From the NCBI GenBank assembly GCA_947628135.1, contig CANQYT010000011.1, positions 1-64,000 of the forward strand: a DNA stretch of 64,000 bases, given 5' to 3'. This DNA is from an uncultured Clostridia bacterium. Its GTDB lineage: Bacteria; Bacillota; Clostridia; Christensenellales; CAG-314. The position numbers and the translations under genes are program-made. Each line of letters starts with the position of its first letter. Position 1 is the first letter of the stretch. The notes below the pieces were generated by a model, which saw only the letters and a program-made list of their open reading frames with translations, made no database searches and was not told where the DNA came from. This document shows, in pieces, positions 45,387-54,291 of the stretch.

Positions 45387-45983
45387 ATGAAATTGTTGGA
45401 AAGTAAAACGTATATCAACTTGGCAAAGGCGTTTGCCGCGGAGACTCAGGCGCGCACGCGATACGAATTTATGGAATACGGTATGCGCTACAACGGATAC
45501 AAAACGATGGCGGAGATCGTGGATTCCATCGCTTATCAAGAGTTCAACCACGCAAGAATGTTTTACACCTTTTTGCAAAAGGCAAGCGACAAACCCATAG
45601 ACAACATAGACATCGCGGGCGGCTTCCCTTTCAAAGAGAAATGGGACATCGAACAAAACCTCAAATTTGCCGCCGACGACGAACACGTTGAGGCGTACGA
45701 AATTTATCTGCCCGCCGCAAAGACAGCACGCAAAGAAGGTTTCGACGACATAGCGGATCTGTTTGAACTGACCGCAAAGGTGGAAATGCAGCACGAGGCT
45801 ATCTTTACCGAACTGTACAACCAGATGAAAAACGGCACGCTGTACAAAAAAGACCGCGAGGTCACTTGGATGTGTTCCGGCTGCGGACATACCGCCGTCG
45901 GCAAAGAGGCTTGGGAGACCTGTCCCCTCTGCGGCGCAAAACAGGGCACTGTCTGCCTCAAATTGGAAAGTCTCAATTCCTAA
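45387..45983 (+). CDS. rbr: Rubrerythrin
   Basis: This 198-residue di-iron peroxidase protects anaerobes from hydrogen peroxide. The four-helix domain contains paired ExxH-type motifs (YQEFNHARMF, VEMQHEAIF), and a C-terminal rubredoxin-like domain has CSGCGH and CPLCGAKQG for one Fe. The start follows AAAAGGAGAA. The last 80 coding bases (from 45892) are repeated almost exactly at 49279, in the same orientation. Confidence 0.95.
   Translation: MKLLESKTYINLAKAFAAETQARTRYEFMEYGMRYNGYKTMAEIVDSIAYQEFNHARMFYTFLQKASDKPIDNIDIAGGFPFKEKWDIEQNLKFAADDEHVEAYEIYLPAAKTARKEGFDDIADLFELTAKVEMQHEAIFTELYNQMKNGTLYKKDREVTWMCSGCGHTAVGKEAWETCPLCGAKQGTVCLKLESLNS
45892..45971 (+). repeat. 80-base direct repeat (left copy, rubrerythrin 3' end)
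   Basis: Matches 49279-49358 with two mismatches. Confidence 0.85.
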
Positions 45984-45999
45984 AACTTTTGACGAAAAA

Positions 46000-46031
46000 A
46001 AATACCTTCCCGTGCGGGGAAGGTATTTTTT
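46000..46031. terminator. Bidirectional terminator after rubrerythrin
   Basis: AAATACCTTCCC / GGGAAGGTATTT, T-runs on both strands, between convergent rbr and ABC genes. Confidence 0.88.
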
Positions 46032-46035
46032 GTTG

Positions 46036-48483
46036 CTATTTGTTGCGTATTGCGTCTATCGGTTTGCGTTTGGAAATTTTCTTTGCAGGTATCCACGCCG
46101 CCAAAAGAAGCAAACCGAAACACGCCACGATAAGCGTTGCCACCGCAAGGAAGTTGATGTTGAAGTAGGACACCACTATGCCTTCGGGGTATTCTTTGAC
46201 GGCGGCGAAATAGTTGTTGAATATGCCGGAAAATACCGCATACGCGGTAAACACCAACACAAAGCAAATTATCGCTACGAACAAAATTTCCAACAAAAAC
46301 ATATACACAATGTCTCTGTCAGACGTTCCCAACGCGGACAATATGCCGATTTCCCTTTTGCGATCCGATATGCTGAACGAAATGAGATTTATCACAAGCA
46401 ACAGCAATATCGCCACAAGCGCGACAGTCAACGAAACAAAAACCCATATAAACGTGCCGAGTTCGAGAACAAAGTTATCCACCGACGATGTGCAACTGAA
46501 ATCGCGCTCCCATCTTTCTTCCAACTCCAAGCCGAAATACTCGTATACTTTTTTGTAGTGGCTGCCCACGTCTTTCGCAACGCAGTTGTCTTTGCCCAAT
46601 CTATCCAAAAACACGCGCATATTCGTCACGCTGTCCGTTTTGACCAATACCGACTCCACGGGTTTTGGTCCGGTCAAATTTTTCCACGTCTTTAAGTTTG
46701 CCGCGAGATATTTGTTGTTATTGGGATTTCTTTCGAAAATCACCCCTTTCAACACAAATTGAGACTTGACAATGTAGTTGCCGTTGTGATCTTTCAACCC
46801 CAACTCAAAACTTTCGCCTATATGCGGCAATGTCTTTGCGCTGTCATACCAAAACGTATTGGACGCGTCCACATAAACGAGTTTGCCCTTACAGTCGAAA
46901 AGCCGTTGATACAACTCGAAGTTCAGAACCAACTCGTTGTCCTGCAAAGTAAGATTATCCGCCGCGTCTCCTATCAAATACCCTTCGGCAGTGGCTATTC
47001 CCCGCTCGGAATTTCCAAGTTCGTCGTATTTGTTTATCGAAAACATTTCCGAAAAGGTAGAATTGTAACAAAGTTCCACCTTGTCCACCAAGTCGTTTTG
47101 ATTGTACTCTCTACCCATTTCGTAATAGAATTTGAAATTTTCCGTAGAGAAAAATGCGTCGCACATACCGTAACTCATTCCGAGCGGTTCGCTTACCAAC
47201 CCGGCGAAAACGGGCACTTCGCCGTCCACCGCGATCAAATACGGAAATATATAAATATGTTGTCCGACATAATTTTCGATGTGGTCTTCGGGTTGGACAA
47301 ACGTACCGTCATCCTTTTGCACCCAAATAACCTTTGTTCCTTCCATTTGTCTTGCAAATTTTTCGGACACATAGAAAGAGTTGTCGTCCAACGGCAAGTG
47401 TTCCCCTACAAAACCCAAGCCGAAATCGATAATATCCTGATCGCTGTGTAATCTGTTTTGTATCAATATTTCGGAATTGTCGTCAAGATACTGCAAGGTC
47501 GCGTCGTTGAAAATTGTTTCGCGCCCCTTTTTTTCTTCGCGACACAGTTTGATGTGAGGCACGTCGTAGTCGGAAATAAACTTGGCGTAGGTCAAATTTG
47601 GGGAAAATGCGGTGAGCATCTCGGTGAAAAGCAACGCAAGCACAGTAAAGAAAGATACAAGCAACACGCATAACGCCCTTCCTTTGCGCCTGAAAAGACT
47701 GTTCCAAGCCATTTTTAGCAGAACCTTGAAGGGCAAATGCTTTTTTTGCGGGGCAAACTTGCCTTGACTCTGTTGGGGTTGCATTGATGTGCCGACGTCC
47801 GACGCGGACTTGTCGCCCGTGTCGGATATGATACGCCCGTCGGCTATTTCTATCGTGCGGTCAGCGTACTTTTCGGCGCTTTCTCTGTCGTGCGAAACAA
47901 CCACTACGAGTCGCGTTTCGGACAGTTTTTTGAGAATGTTCCAAATAGCTTCGCCCGTTGCGCTGTCCAAATTGCCCGTCGGCTCGTCGGCAAGGATAAT
48001 CTTGCTGTCCTTGACTATGCAACGGGCAATGGCAACGCGCTGTTTTTCACCGCCGGAAAGTTCTCCCACGCGGTGAGAAAGATACTCTTGCGGAAGTTCC
48101 ACCTTTTGCAAAGCCTCGGCGACTTTGTTTTGTATGTCCGTTCCGCGTTCCAACTGCAACGCAAGCGCTACGTTGCCCTTGACGTCGAAGTCGTCGATGA
48201 GATTAAACTCCTGAAAAACGAAGCCGACATAACCGTTGCGATAGCCGTCGTAGTCGCTTCGCTTAAAATTCTTCATAGACGTTCCGTCAACGACTATTTC
48301 GCCACCGGTAGGGTTGTCCAAACCGCCCAAAAGGTTGAGCAACGTGGACTTGCCGCTACCGCTTTTGCCGAGAACAAACACTAAGCCTTTTTCGCCCAAC
48401 TCCAAACTTACGTCTTGCAACGCCTGAACTTTATGTTTGGATTTGGAAACGTATTCCTTGCTTACGTTGCGTAGCGCTATCAT
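46036..48483 (-). CDS. Fused ABC transporter: ATPase plus FtsX-like permease
   Basis: This protein has 815 residues from ATG at 48483, behind AAGGAGAA. The ATPase part (about 1-225) shows [19 protein letters not shown] (Walker A), [14 protein letters not shown] and [13 protein letters not shown]. The permease part has a first helix near 280, about 370 extracytoplasmic residues, then three helices at the end with [17 protein letters not shown] and the family ending [16 protein letters not shown]. It resembles peptide or antimicrobial-resistance exporters. Its codons are more AT-rich than the neighbouring housekeeping genes, and the 3.3 kb containing it is flanked by rubrerythrin direct repeats. 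Confidence 0.88.
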   Translation of the reverse strand: MIALRNVSKEYVSKSKHKVQALQDVSLELGEKGLVFVLGKSGSGKSTLLNLLGGLDNPTGGEIVVDGTSMKNFKRSDYDGYRNGYVGFVFQEFNLIDDFDVKGNVALALQLERGTDIQNKVAEALQKVELPQEYLSHRVGELSGGEKQRVAIARCIVKDSKIILADEPTGNLDSATGEAIWNILKKLSETRLVVVVSHDRESAEKYADRTIEIADGRIISDTGDKSASDVGTSMQPQQSQGKFAPQKKHLPFKVLLKMAWNSLFRRKGRALCVLLVSFFTVLALLFTEMLTAFSPNLTYAKFISDYDVPHIKLCREEKKGRETIFNDATLQYLDDNSEILIQNRLHSDQDIIDFGLGFVGEHLPLDDNSFYVSEKFARQMEGTKVIWVQKDDGTFVQPEDHIENYVGQHIYIFPYLIAVDGEVPVFAGLVSEPLGMSYGMCDAFFSTENFKFYYEMGREYNQNDLVDKVELCYNSTFSEMFSINKYDELGNSERGIATAEGYLIGDAADNLTLQDNELVLNFELYQRLFDCKGKLVYVDASNTFWYDSAKTLPHIGESFELGLKDHNGNYIVKSQFVLKGVIFERNPNNNKYLAANLKTWKNLTGPKPVESVLVKTDSVTNMRVFLDRLGKDNCVAKDVGSHYKKVYEYFGLELEERWERDFSCTSSVDNFVLELGTFIWVFVSLTVALVAILLLLVINLISFSISDRKREIGILSALGTSDRDIVYMFLLEILFVAIICFVLVFTAYAVFSGIFNNYFAAVKEYPEGIVVSYFNINFLAVATLIVACFGLLLLAAWIPAKKISKRKPIDAIRNK

Positions 48484-48509
48484 TGTTTTTTTTCTCCTTA
48501 TCACTTCTT

Positions 48510-49278
48510 TTATCTTCCTATCGCATCATTTGTACAGTAAGTAGCTTGACTTGATGTCAATTTAGAATAATCCGTGCTTCCGAACAATTTATTTCCTACT
48601 ACTGTACCACCCTGTAACCAACCCACTATTTGCGCCATACACGGCTTGATGCTTGAGGAGTCGCTTTTTTCGCCAAAATAAATAATTTCGCCATTATTTG
48701 TATTGTAATTAACAACTCCATTTATACATCTTCCAACAATTCCTGCGGCGCAACCGCTTTGTGTGTTAAATTTATAGTTAATTGAACCGCTGTTGATGCA
48801 ATTGGAAACCGATATCTCTCCGTTTATTTGTCCAGATATGCCTCCGAGCCTACCCGTACCGTATATATCTACATTACTTTCACAATAAGATATCGTTCCT
48901 GTAAACGCAGAGCCTACAATTCCACCAACACCTGCATTATACATATCGACGTCTATTGTGCCGCTTACCGAACAGTTGTATATTTGACCGTAATTCAAAC
49001 CGGCAATACCGCCTACAAAACCACCGATTCCATTATAACCGCTTGGGTTTAAATATGCAATACTTAATTCGCTAATTGTTAAATCTTTTACAACGCATAT
49101 ATTTTCAAATGTCTCAAACATAGCGTGATTCCGTCGATAATCCCCCGAAGTAACACTCACCATTAGTTTGAAACCGAAACAAATTTCACAAGCAGACACT
49201 TGATACACCGAAGTCTTGGCTATATTTTGCAACTGTTCGGCATTATAAATAAGATACGGAAAACTCGCCGTACCTGTT
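48510..49278 (-). pseudogene. 5'-truncated GLUG-repeat surface protein
   Basis: About 255 codons without a credible start remain open from the junction at 49278. The reading GTGTASFPYLIYNAEQLQNIA is the usual entry segment of GLUG proteins, and several GLUG units follow (GGFVGGIAGLNYG, GVGGIVGSAF, GRLGGISGQI, GCAAGIVGRC). Such proteins are extracellular adhesins or peptidase-associated repeats. The signal peptide and everything upstream are missing; the frame runs straight into antisense rubrerythrin sequence. The ORF track's TTG start at 49232 lacks a ribosome site. It ends 27 bases before the ABC start. Confidence 0.75.
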
Positions 49279-49370
49279 CCGCCGTCGGCAAGGAGGCTTG
49301 GGAGACCTGTCCCCTCTGCGGCGCAAAACAGGGCACGGTCTGCCTCAAATTGGAAAGTTTGGCAAACTGA
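49279..49370 (+). pseudogene. Rubrerythrin 3' fragment (right copy of direct repeat)
   Basis: Thirty codons encode the last part of rubrerythrin (GKEAWETCPLCGAKQGTVC, then LKLESLAN) and a stop. Compared with 45892-45971, 78 of 80 bases agree. Only the C-terminal half of the rubredoxin-like domain is present, so it cannot work. It has its own terminator downstream. Confidence 0.9.
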
Positions 49371-49382
49371 TTTCGTCGCTCG

Positions 49383-49405
49383 CCCCGCTTTGCGGGGTTT
49401 TTTTT
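49383..49405 (+). terminator. Terminator after the rubrerythrin fragment
   Basis: CCCCGC / GCGGGG with a TTT loop and eight T. Confidence 0.85.
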
Positions 49406-50170
49406 ATATACAAAAAAGACGAAGTACGTGTGTTCGGCACACATTTTTTCGAGTGTGATTCGTTGTAATTTATAAAACTATTCGGATTTTTATAATTTTT
49501 TTTCTTACAAAGTAACTTTATAATATAAAATTAAAGTTTATTTTGAAAATAGTTATAAAATAACGGTAATTTTTACACATATTAAATAAAGTCTTTATAA
49601 AGTTGGTAAAAAAATATAAACAAACAAATTTGCGCCGATAAACAATTACGTTGGACTTTGCCGCAAAACTTTCTGCCGCGACCGCAATAATTTTTTTCTG
49701 CTGCGGTACGGAGCATTTTCCCCCTGCGCCGAACCGCCGTTTGCCGCAACTGCCCCGTTTACTATATTATTTTGTTTTCGCCCTATTCGCAACAACTATT
49801 TAATTCGCTGTTTTTCCGACCTCATATGCGTTTTTTTTACTTAAAACCGCTATTTCGACATACTTTCGTACATACAAATTCGCCGGTTATTTTAGGGGGA
49901 AATTTACAGGATATAACGCTGATTTATACGCCGATTGCGCGTACGGAATTTTTCATAACGCCGTCATTATTTTTGCAAAACCGCTTGACCGACTTTTGCG
50001 GCTTTTTTTGTGGAAAATTTTTCACCGACCGCAAAATTATAAAATTTTTCATATATGCAGATTTTCGACGATGGAGCAACTTTCTTTGCGGCGTTTCGGC
50101 AATCGAAATCAAACTTTTTTCGGCGGAAAACTGTGCCGAACAACGGGGCGAGCGCGGTTTTTCGGCAAGC
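49406..50170. other. AT-rich intergenic region without a supported gene
   Basis: From about 49487 to 49625 the sequence is almost pure A/T (for example tttataatataaaattaaag) and contains one DnaA-box-like TTTTACACA (49571-49579). The rest holds a Phe-rich 138-codon frame (49772-50188) with no ribosome site, which I do not accept as a gene. Confidence 0.4.
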
Positions 50171-50171
50171 A

Positions 50172-50204
50172 AAAAGCGCTCCGAATAAATATCGGGGCGC
50201 TTTT
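50172..50204 (-). terminator. Terminator of the rpmH-jag operon
   Basis: AAAAGCGCTCCGA / TCGGGGCGCTTTT (one G-T pair), then a T-run on the minus strand. Confidence 0.75.
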
Positions 50205-50216
50205 CAAACGCTTTAT

Positions 50217-50804
50217 TCAACGTCTGCGCTTTTTTTCCGAACGGTAAACAAAGTTGAGCGTTTTGCGCGGTGCGTTCGGACTGTTGAGAATGTCGTTCTT
50301 GGCTATCGGGATGACAACGACGTGCCGCGAAAGCCCTTCGCCTTCGCTTTGGGTGGCAACGAATTTGCTGCCCTGCAAAGCGGTGTGTATGACTCTGCGT
50401 TCGTAGGGATTCATCGGCTCTAACGACGTCGATTTGCCTGTGCGCTTTACCTTTTGTTCCAATTTGGAAGCAAGGCTTTGAAGCGCGCGTTCGCGTTTGG
50501 CGCGGTAGTTTTCGGCGTCCAACGTCACCCGTTTGAAACCGCCGCTCTTTCCGTTGTGCATCAGACTGCACAGATACTGCAACGCGTCCAAAGTTTCGCC
50601 GCGGTGACCGATGGTTGCTCCCGCGTCCTTGCCGACGATGTTGAGAAAAAGCGTTTCTTCCCGTTCGGCGGTTTCTATCTGACAGTCAAACCCCATTTTT
50701 GCAAGAACGTTCTGCAAAAAATCCACTACCGCTTGTTGCTCGGATGTTTCCGAAACTTCCTCCGCAACGGATTGCTCAGATTGCAAATTTTCCTTTTTTT
50801 TCAT
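50217..50804 (-). CDS. jag: Jag/KhpB RNA-binding protein (SpoIIIJ-associated)
   Basis: This 195-residue protein has a KH domain (about 60-110, with KDAGATIGHRGETLDALQYL holding the GxxG loop) and an R3H domain (about 125-185, with LEPMNPYERRVIHTAL). It binds RNA and regulates cell elongation or division in Firmicutes. The N-terminal Jag_N domain present in many homologues is absent, replaced by a short acidic stretch. It follows yidC by eight bases in the rpmH-rnpA-yidD-yidC-jag order. Confidence 0.93.
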   Translation of the reverse strand: MKKKENLQSEQSVAEEVSETSEQQAVVDFLQNVLAKMGFDCQIETAEREETLFLNIVGKDAGATIGHRGETLDALQYLCSLMHNGKSGGFKRVTLDAENYRAKRERALQSLASKLEQKVKRTGKSTSLEPMNPYERRVIHTALQGSKFVATQSEGEGLSRHVVVIPIAKNDILNSPNAPRKTLNFVYRSEKKRRR

Positions 50805-50811
50805 TTTGGCG

Positions 50812-52227
50812 CTACCTCTTGTATTTCGCCTTGACGGTGTTGTTCTTCGCCTCTTCTTTGTTGATGCGCCTTAGCACAAGTTTTTCCACGGGAACACGCA
50901 GCGCGACCGTACTGATGATGCTCAACGTGTAGTTGACCACCATATATATTGCAAACGCGCCCGTGTAGATGAAACCGAACCACGCCATCATCAAGGGCAT
51001 AATGATCATCATTGTTCTGTTTGTTACTTTTTGTTGCTGATTTTGCTCTACAACTTGTCCTTTGCGGTTTTTACGCTCCATACGCTGCGAAATAAACATC
51101 GAAAGGAAACTCAGTCCGATGGAGGCAAACGGCAGTATCATCAAGCCGTTCCAACCGCCTTTGCCGTCGTAACCGTTCCCGTCCATAACCGCATTGCGCA
51201 ATTTGTTGTAGATATCCTCTCCGCCGTCGGGGAAGTTTTTCATTTCCACCGCGGCAGAAAAGCCGCCGCCCTCGAACTGTCCGCCGCTGAACGGCTGCAT
51301 AATCTCCGCCCAAGTGTCGGGCTGCCACACGTTCTTTATCCACAGCCAACTTTCGTGGTTGGAATTGTAATATTCCTTTACCGCTGCAAGCGCGGTTGTT
51401 TCTGCGGCGTCGCACGTCTCATATTTTTTGGTGTCGTCATTTTCTTTGGCGCGGGCGGCAAGTATACCGTAGTTTTGGCATCTGATTTGACTTGCAAGGT
51501 CGTTGGCGAGTTCCGCGCGGATCTGCTCTTCCGTTTTCTTGAAAGTGCCGTCCTCGTCTTTGTTCGCATCGGAATTGTAAGCGGCGCTTACGTCTTTCTC
51601 GAAAGCTTCGTTGTAGCCGAGCTTTTTTTGCTGCGTTCCGTCTCTGTCGATGTACTCGTAGCCGTCAAGATATGCGCTGCCGTATTCGCCCGCTTTCAAC
51701 TGTTCGGAATAAGTCGTGTAGTAGGTGCGAGTCAACTCGCGGAAGTTGGTGATACTGCTGTACGTGGAGTAGTTGCGCAATCCCGCGAACATAATGAAGA
51801 ATATCACCATAGACACGATCATAGGCAAACAACTGCTGAGCATACTCACGCCCTGCTTTTTGTAGACTTTTTGCTTTTCGCTGTTGGCGCGTTGGGTGTT
51901 TGCACCGTATTTTTTGTCGATATTTTCCATTATCGGCTGAATGATCTGCATTTTCAGACTGCTCTTGCGGGCGGCGTAACGCTGCCAGATATCCAGCGGC
52001 AACATCAGAATCTTCAAAAATACGGTAAACACAACGACGGTCCACCCGTAGTTGCCCTTGCCCATCATATTTTCGTGCATCAACTTGACCAATTTGCCCA
52101 TTACGCCGAGATCGCCCTCGCTGTAACCGAAGAAATCGGGCTTTGTCTGTCCGCACGCGGCGAAAATGCCGAGGCAAAACAGCGCCAGCAATACAATATT
52201 GATTGCACATTTTGTCTTTTTACTCAT
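50812..52227 (-). CDS. yidC: Membrane protein insertase YidC/Oxa1 with enlarged loop
   Basis: This 471-residue insertase helps fold membrane proteins alongside SecYEG. The signal peptide ends LGIFAACG, giving a lipoprotein Cys near residue 25. The first core helix has NYGWTVVVFTVFLKILMLPLD, followed by the basic cytoplasmic coiled region (QQ/KKYGANTQRANSEKQKVYKKQGVS) and SCLPMIVSMVIFFIMF. Between the second and third core helices about 160 extra residues are inserted (YSSITNFRELTR to about WIKNVWQPDTW). Family proteins in Firmicutes have about 250-300 residues. A homologue is SpoIIIJ. Confidence 0.93.
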   Translation of the reverse strand: MSKKTKCAINIVLLALFCLGIFAACGQTKPDFFGYSEGDLGVMGKLVKLMHENMMGKGNYGWTVVVFTVFLKILMLPLDIWQRYAARKSSLKMQIIQPIMENIDKKYGANTQRANSEKQKVYKKQGVSMLSSCLPMIVSMVIFFIMFAGLRNYSTYSSITNFRELTRTYYTTYSEQLKAGEYGSAYLDGYEYIDRDGTQQKKLGYNEAFEKDVSAAYNSDANKDEDGTFKKTEEQIRAELANDLASQIRCQNYGILAARAKENDDTKKYETCDAAETTALAAVKEYYNSNHESWLWIKNVWQPDTWAEIMQPFSGGQFEGGGFSAAVEMKNFPDGGEDIYNKLRNAVMDGNGYDGKGGWNGLMILPFASIGLSFLSMFISQRMERKNRKGQVVEQNQQQKVTNRTMMIIMPLMMAWFGFIYTGAFAIYMVVNYTLSIISTVALRVPVEKLVLRRINKEEAKNNTVKAKYKR

Positions 52228-52252
52228 TGTTTCTCCTGAATTGCTTTCAATG

Positions 52253-52498
52253 TTACACGTGCCACTTCATCGCGCCGCGAATATTTGCGGGGACAGGGTC
52301 AAAACCGCCCTTTCCCCACGGCGCGCATCTGAGCAATCTTTTCAATGTCAACCAACTGCCGACAAAAAATCCGAAACTGCGGTACGCCTCCATAGAGTAG
52401 ACCGAACAGCTCGGCGTGTAAATGCACCTTTTGCCGCCCTTCCACTTGGATAGGGTGGCTTTGTACAGTTTGAGCAGGGCGATAGCAACGTATTTCAT
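52253..52498 (-). CDS. yidD: Membrane protein insertion efficiency factor YidD
   Basis: Eighty-one residues run from ATG at 52498, which overlaps the rnpA stop by four bases. Family marks are KWKGGKRCIYTPSCSVYSMEAYRSFG and the C-terminal CAPWGKGGFDPVP. It supports YidC-dependent insertion at the inner face of the membrane. The ORF track frame includes 14 extra codons that belong to rnpA overlap. Confidence 0.95.
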   Translation of the reverse strand: MKYVAIALLKLYKATLSKWKGGKRCIYTPSCSVYSMEAYRSFGFFVGSWLTLKRLLRCAPWGKGGFDPVPANIRGAMKWHV

Positions 52499-52827
52499 CG
52501 CAGCAACCCCGCCTTGCTGAGCAGACCGTCCAAACTGCAAACGATCTCGTCGAAGTCGTACTCGCCGTGCCTTCGGGGAATGAACACTACGTTGTAACCT
52601 GTTACAAGCCGTTCCGCAACGGCGGAGACTGCGGCTTTCATCTGTCTGCGAATGCGATTGCGGCGCACCGCCTTGCCGTATCGCTTACTCACGGAAAAGC
52701 CCACCCTCGTAGGATTGCTGCGGGCTGTGCAGTACAGCATAATGAAGTTTTTGTCCGCGACGCTTTCGGCGTGCTTGTACACGTAGTTGTATTGGGAATT
52801 TTTTTTCAGTCTGTAAATAGACTTCAA
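52495..52827 (-). CDS. rnpA: Ribonuclease P protein component
   Basis: This 110-residue protein subunit of RNase P works with the catalytic RNA to mature tRNA 5' ends. It has the basic signature RNRIRRQMKA (about 52-61) and the early SVSKRYGKAVRRN. It starts with TTG, not ATG, behind a strong GGAGGG site, and lies 12 bases after rpmH. Confidence 0.95.
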   Translation of the reverse strand: MKSIYRLKKNSQYNYVYKHAESVADKNFIMLYCTARSNPTRVGFSVSKRYGKAVRRNRIRRQMKAAVSAVAERLVTGYNVVFIPRRHGEYDFDEIVCSLDGLLSKAGLLR

Positions 52828-52839
52828 AATTGCCCTCCG

Positions 52840-52974
52840 CTAAGCGGAAATGCTGTGACGACCCTTGTTTCTGCGTCTGGCAAGCGTTCTGCGTCCGCCG
52901 GTGGTTTTCATTCTCGCGCGGAAACCGTGTACTTTGCTTCTTTGTCTTTTCTTGGGTTGATAAGTTCTTTTCAT
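52840..52974 (-). CDS. rpmH: 50S ribosomal protein L34
   Basis: Forty-four residues ([20 protein letters not shown] and onward to [12 protein letters not shown]), too short for the ORF track. It is a highly basic protein of the large subunit. ATG at 52974 follows AAGGAG. It is the first gene of the rpmH-rnpA-yidD-yidC-jag unit. Confidence 0.97.
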   Translation of the reverse strand: MKRTYQPKKRQRSKVHGFRARMKTTGGRRTLARRRNKGRHSISA

Positions 52975-53069
52975 ATCCGTCTCCTTGTGTCGGCGCTTTC
53001 GCGCCCGTAATTCGAATTAGGGGGCATACCGTCAATTGAGCATACTCAACCACGATAGCATACGGTGTC

Positions 53070-53098
53070 ATTTTAGCAAATAATTATATATAAGTCAA
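53070..53098 (-). promoter_or_regulatory. Promoter of the rpmH operon
   Basis: Minus strand TTGACT (53098-53093), 17 bases, TAAAAT (53075-53070). The 100-base leader has hairpins TTGAG/CTCAA and GGCGC/GCGCC. Confidence 0.65.
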
Positions 53099-53103
53099 GC
53101 AAA

Positions 53104-53138
53104 AACGCCCACCTTGCGTTTGAGACAGGGAGGGCGTT
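53104..53138 (-). terminator. Terminator of deoD
   Basis: AACGCCC-a-CCT pairs with AGG-ga-GGGCGTT; TTTTT follows on the minus strand. Confidence 0.65.
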
Positions 53139-53157
53139 GCCGTACCGCGAATAAAGT

Positions 53158-53862
53158 TTACGCTATTTCCAGCGCGAGCGTCATCATATCGTGGAAAGAT
53201 ATCTGCCTTTCCTCGCTTGAAAGTTCCTCGCCCGTAAGCAGGTGGTCGCTTATCGTGCAGATACACAGCGCCTTTTTGCCGGCGCGCGCGGCGTTGAGGT
53301 AGAGCGCGGCGCTTTCCATCTCCACCGCAAGCACTCCCATCTTGCCCCAGATCGCGCTGCTGCCGCCGTCGTCGTAGAACGTGTCGCTGGCGAGAATGTT
53401 GCCCACTTTGTAGGAGTAGCCCGATTCTTTGGCTTTGTTTACCGCTTTTTCCAACAGTTCGTAACTGCAAATGGGAGCAAGCGTGCCCGGCATACCGAAC
53501 TGGCGCGCGTAATTGCTGTTGGTGCAAGCGCCCTGTCCGAAAACGAGGTCGCGCAGTTTAAGATCGGGGTGTATCGCCCCCGCAGAGCCTATGCGAATGA
53601 TGTTCTCCACTCCGTAGAAGTTGAACAATTCGTAACTGTAAATCCCTATCGACGGAATACCCATTCCGCTTGCCATTACGGATACGCGCTTTCCCTTGTA
53701 GAAACCCGTGTATCCCTGAACGCCGCGCACGTTGTTGACTAACGTCGCGTCGGTGAGATAGTGTTCGGCAATATATTTGGAACGAAGCGGATCTCCCGGC
53801 ATAAGCACCGTCGGAGCAAAATCGCCTGCTTTTGCGGCTATGTGAGGGGTGGGAATTGGCAT
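53158..53862 (-). CDS. deoD: Purine-nucleoside phosphorylase (DeoD type)
   Basis: This protein has 234 residues from ATG at 53862, behind AAGGAGAC. It cleaves purine nucleosides with phosphate for salvage. Marks are TPHIAAKAGDFAPTVLMPGDP at the start, RIGSAGAIH (phosphate and ribose site) and VEMESAALY (about 180). The hexameric DeoD group is indicated over the trimeric PunA type. It lies where dnaA would normally stand, between rpmH and dnaN. Confidence 0.95.
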   Translation of the reverse strand: MPIPTPHIAAKAGDFAPTVLMPGDPLRSKYIAEHYLTDATLVNNVRGVQGYTGFYKGKRVSVMASGMGIPSIGIYSYELFNFYGVENIIRIGSAGAIHPDLKLRDLVFGQGACTNSNYARQFGMPGTLAPICSYELLEKAVNKAKESGYSYKVGNILASDTFYDDGGSSAIWGKMGVLAVEMESAALYLNAARAGKKALCICTISDHLLTGEELSSEERQISFHDMMTLALEIA

Positions 53863-53939
53863 ATAACTGTCTCCTTGTCGAAAATATTGTTTGCGGAAAA
53901 CGTTCCGCCCACTAATTATAAAGGCAAATCGCCCGATTG

Positions 53940-54291
53940 TCAATACTCAACTTCCCAAGCGCAATTTTGTTGCATTTAGTCTTGCTTTTTCCGTTGAGAT
54001 ATAGTATAATTATCGTATATGGGGCAAAAACAAAGTCGGGGCGACTGCCGCTTGCGCTTTGTACACAATCGCTCCACGCAAAAGGACGGAAAACTCGGCG
54101 AATTTTCCACACAAATTATTTGTGGCATACCACAACATTTAGACGCAGCGGCGAATTTCGCCACAAGATGTTGGGGCGGATTTGAGGAGTTTTGCGAGTA
54201 GTCCACATTTTCACAGCCACTACGACAACGACTACCCGAAGAAGGGATATATACATTGTCTGCACCCGCAGCGAAAAAAGGAGAAGAACTT
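53940..54291. other. Leader/intergenic region before dnaN, weak oriC candidate
   Basis: Contains one DnaA-box match TTTTCCACA (54103-54111), two near matches (TTGTACACA 54059-54067, ATTTTCACA 54207-54215) and the palindrome TTGTGG/CCACAA (about 54120-54135). There is no tight box cluster and no clear AT-rich unwinding element, so I hold the oriC call low. Confidence 0.3.
53981..54010 (+). promoter_or_regulatory. dnaN promoter
   Basis: TTGCTT, 17 bases, TATAAT (54005-54010). It leaves a leader of about 275 bases before dnaN. Confidence 0.55.

Noticed and set aside
49220-49444. 74-codon minus-strand frame across the rubrerythrin fragment
   Set aside because: Antisense shadow of the rubrerythrin copy; the same shadow appears at 45704-45976.
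49772-50188. 138-codon Phe-rich frame
   Set aside because: No ribosome site, low-complexity composition, and its end runs through the jag terminator.
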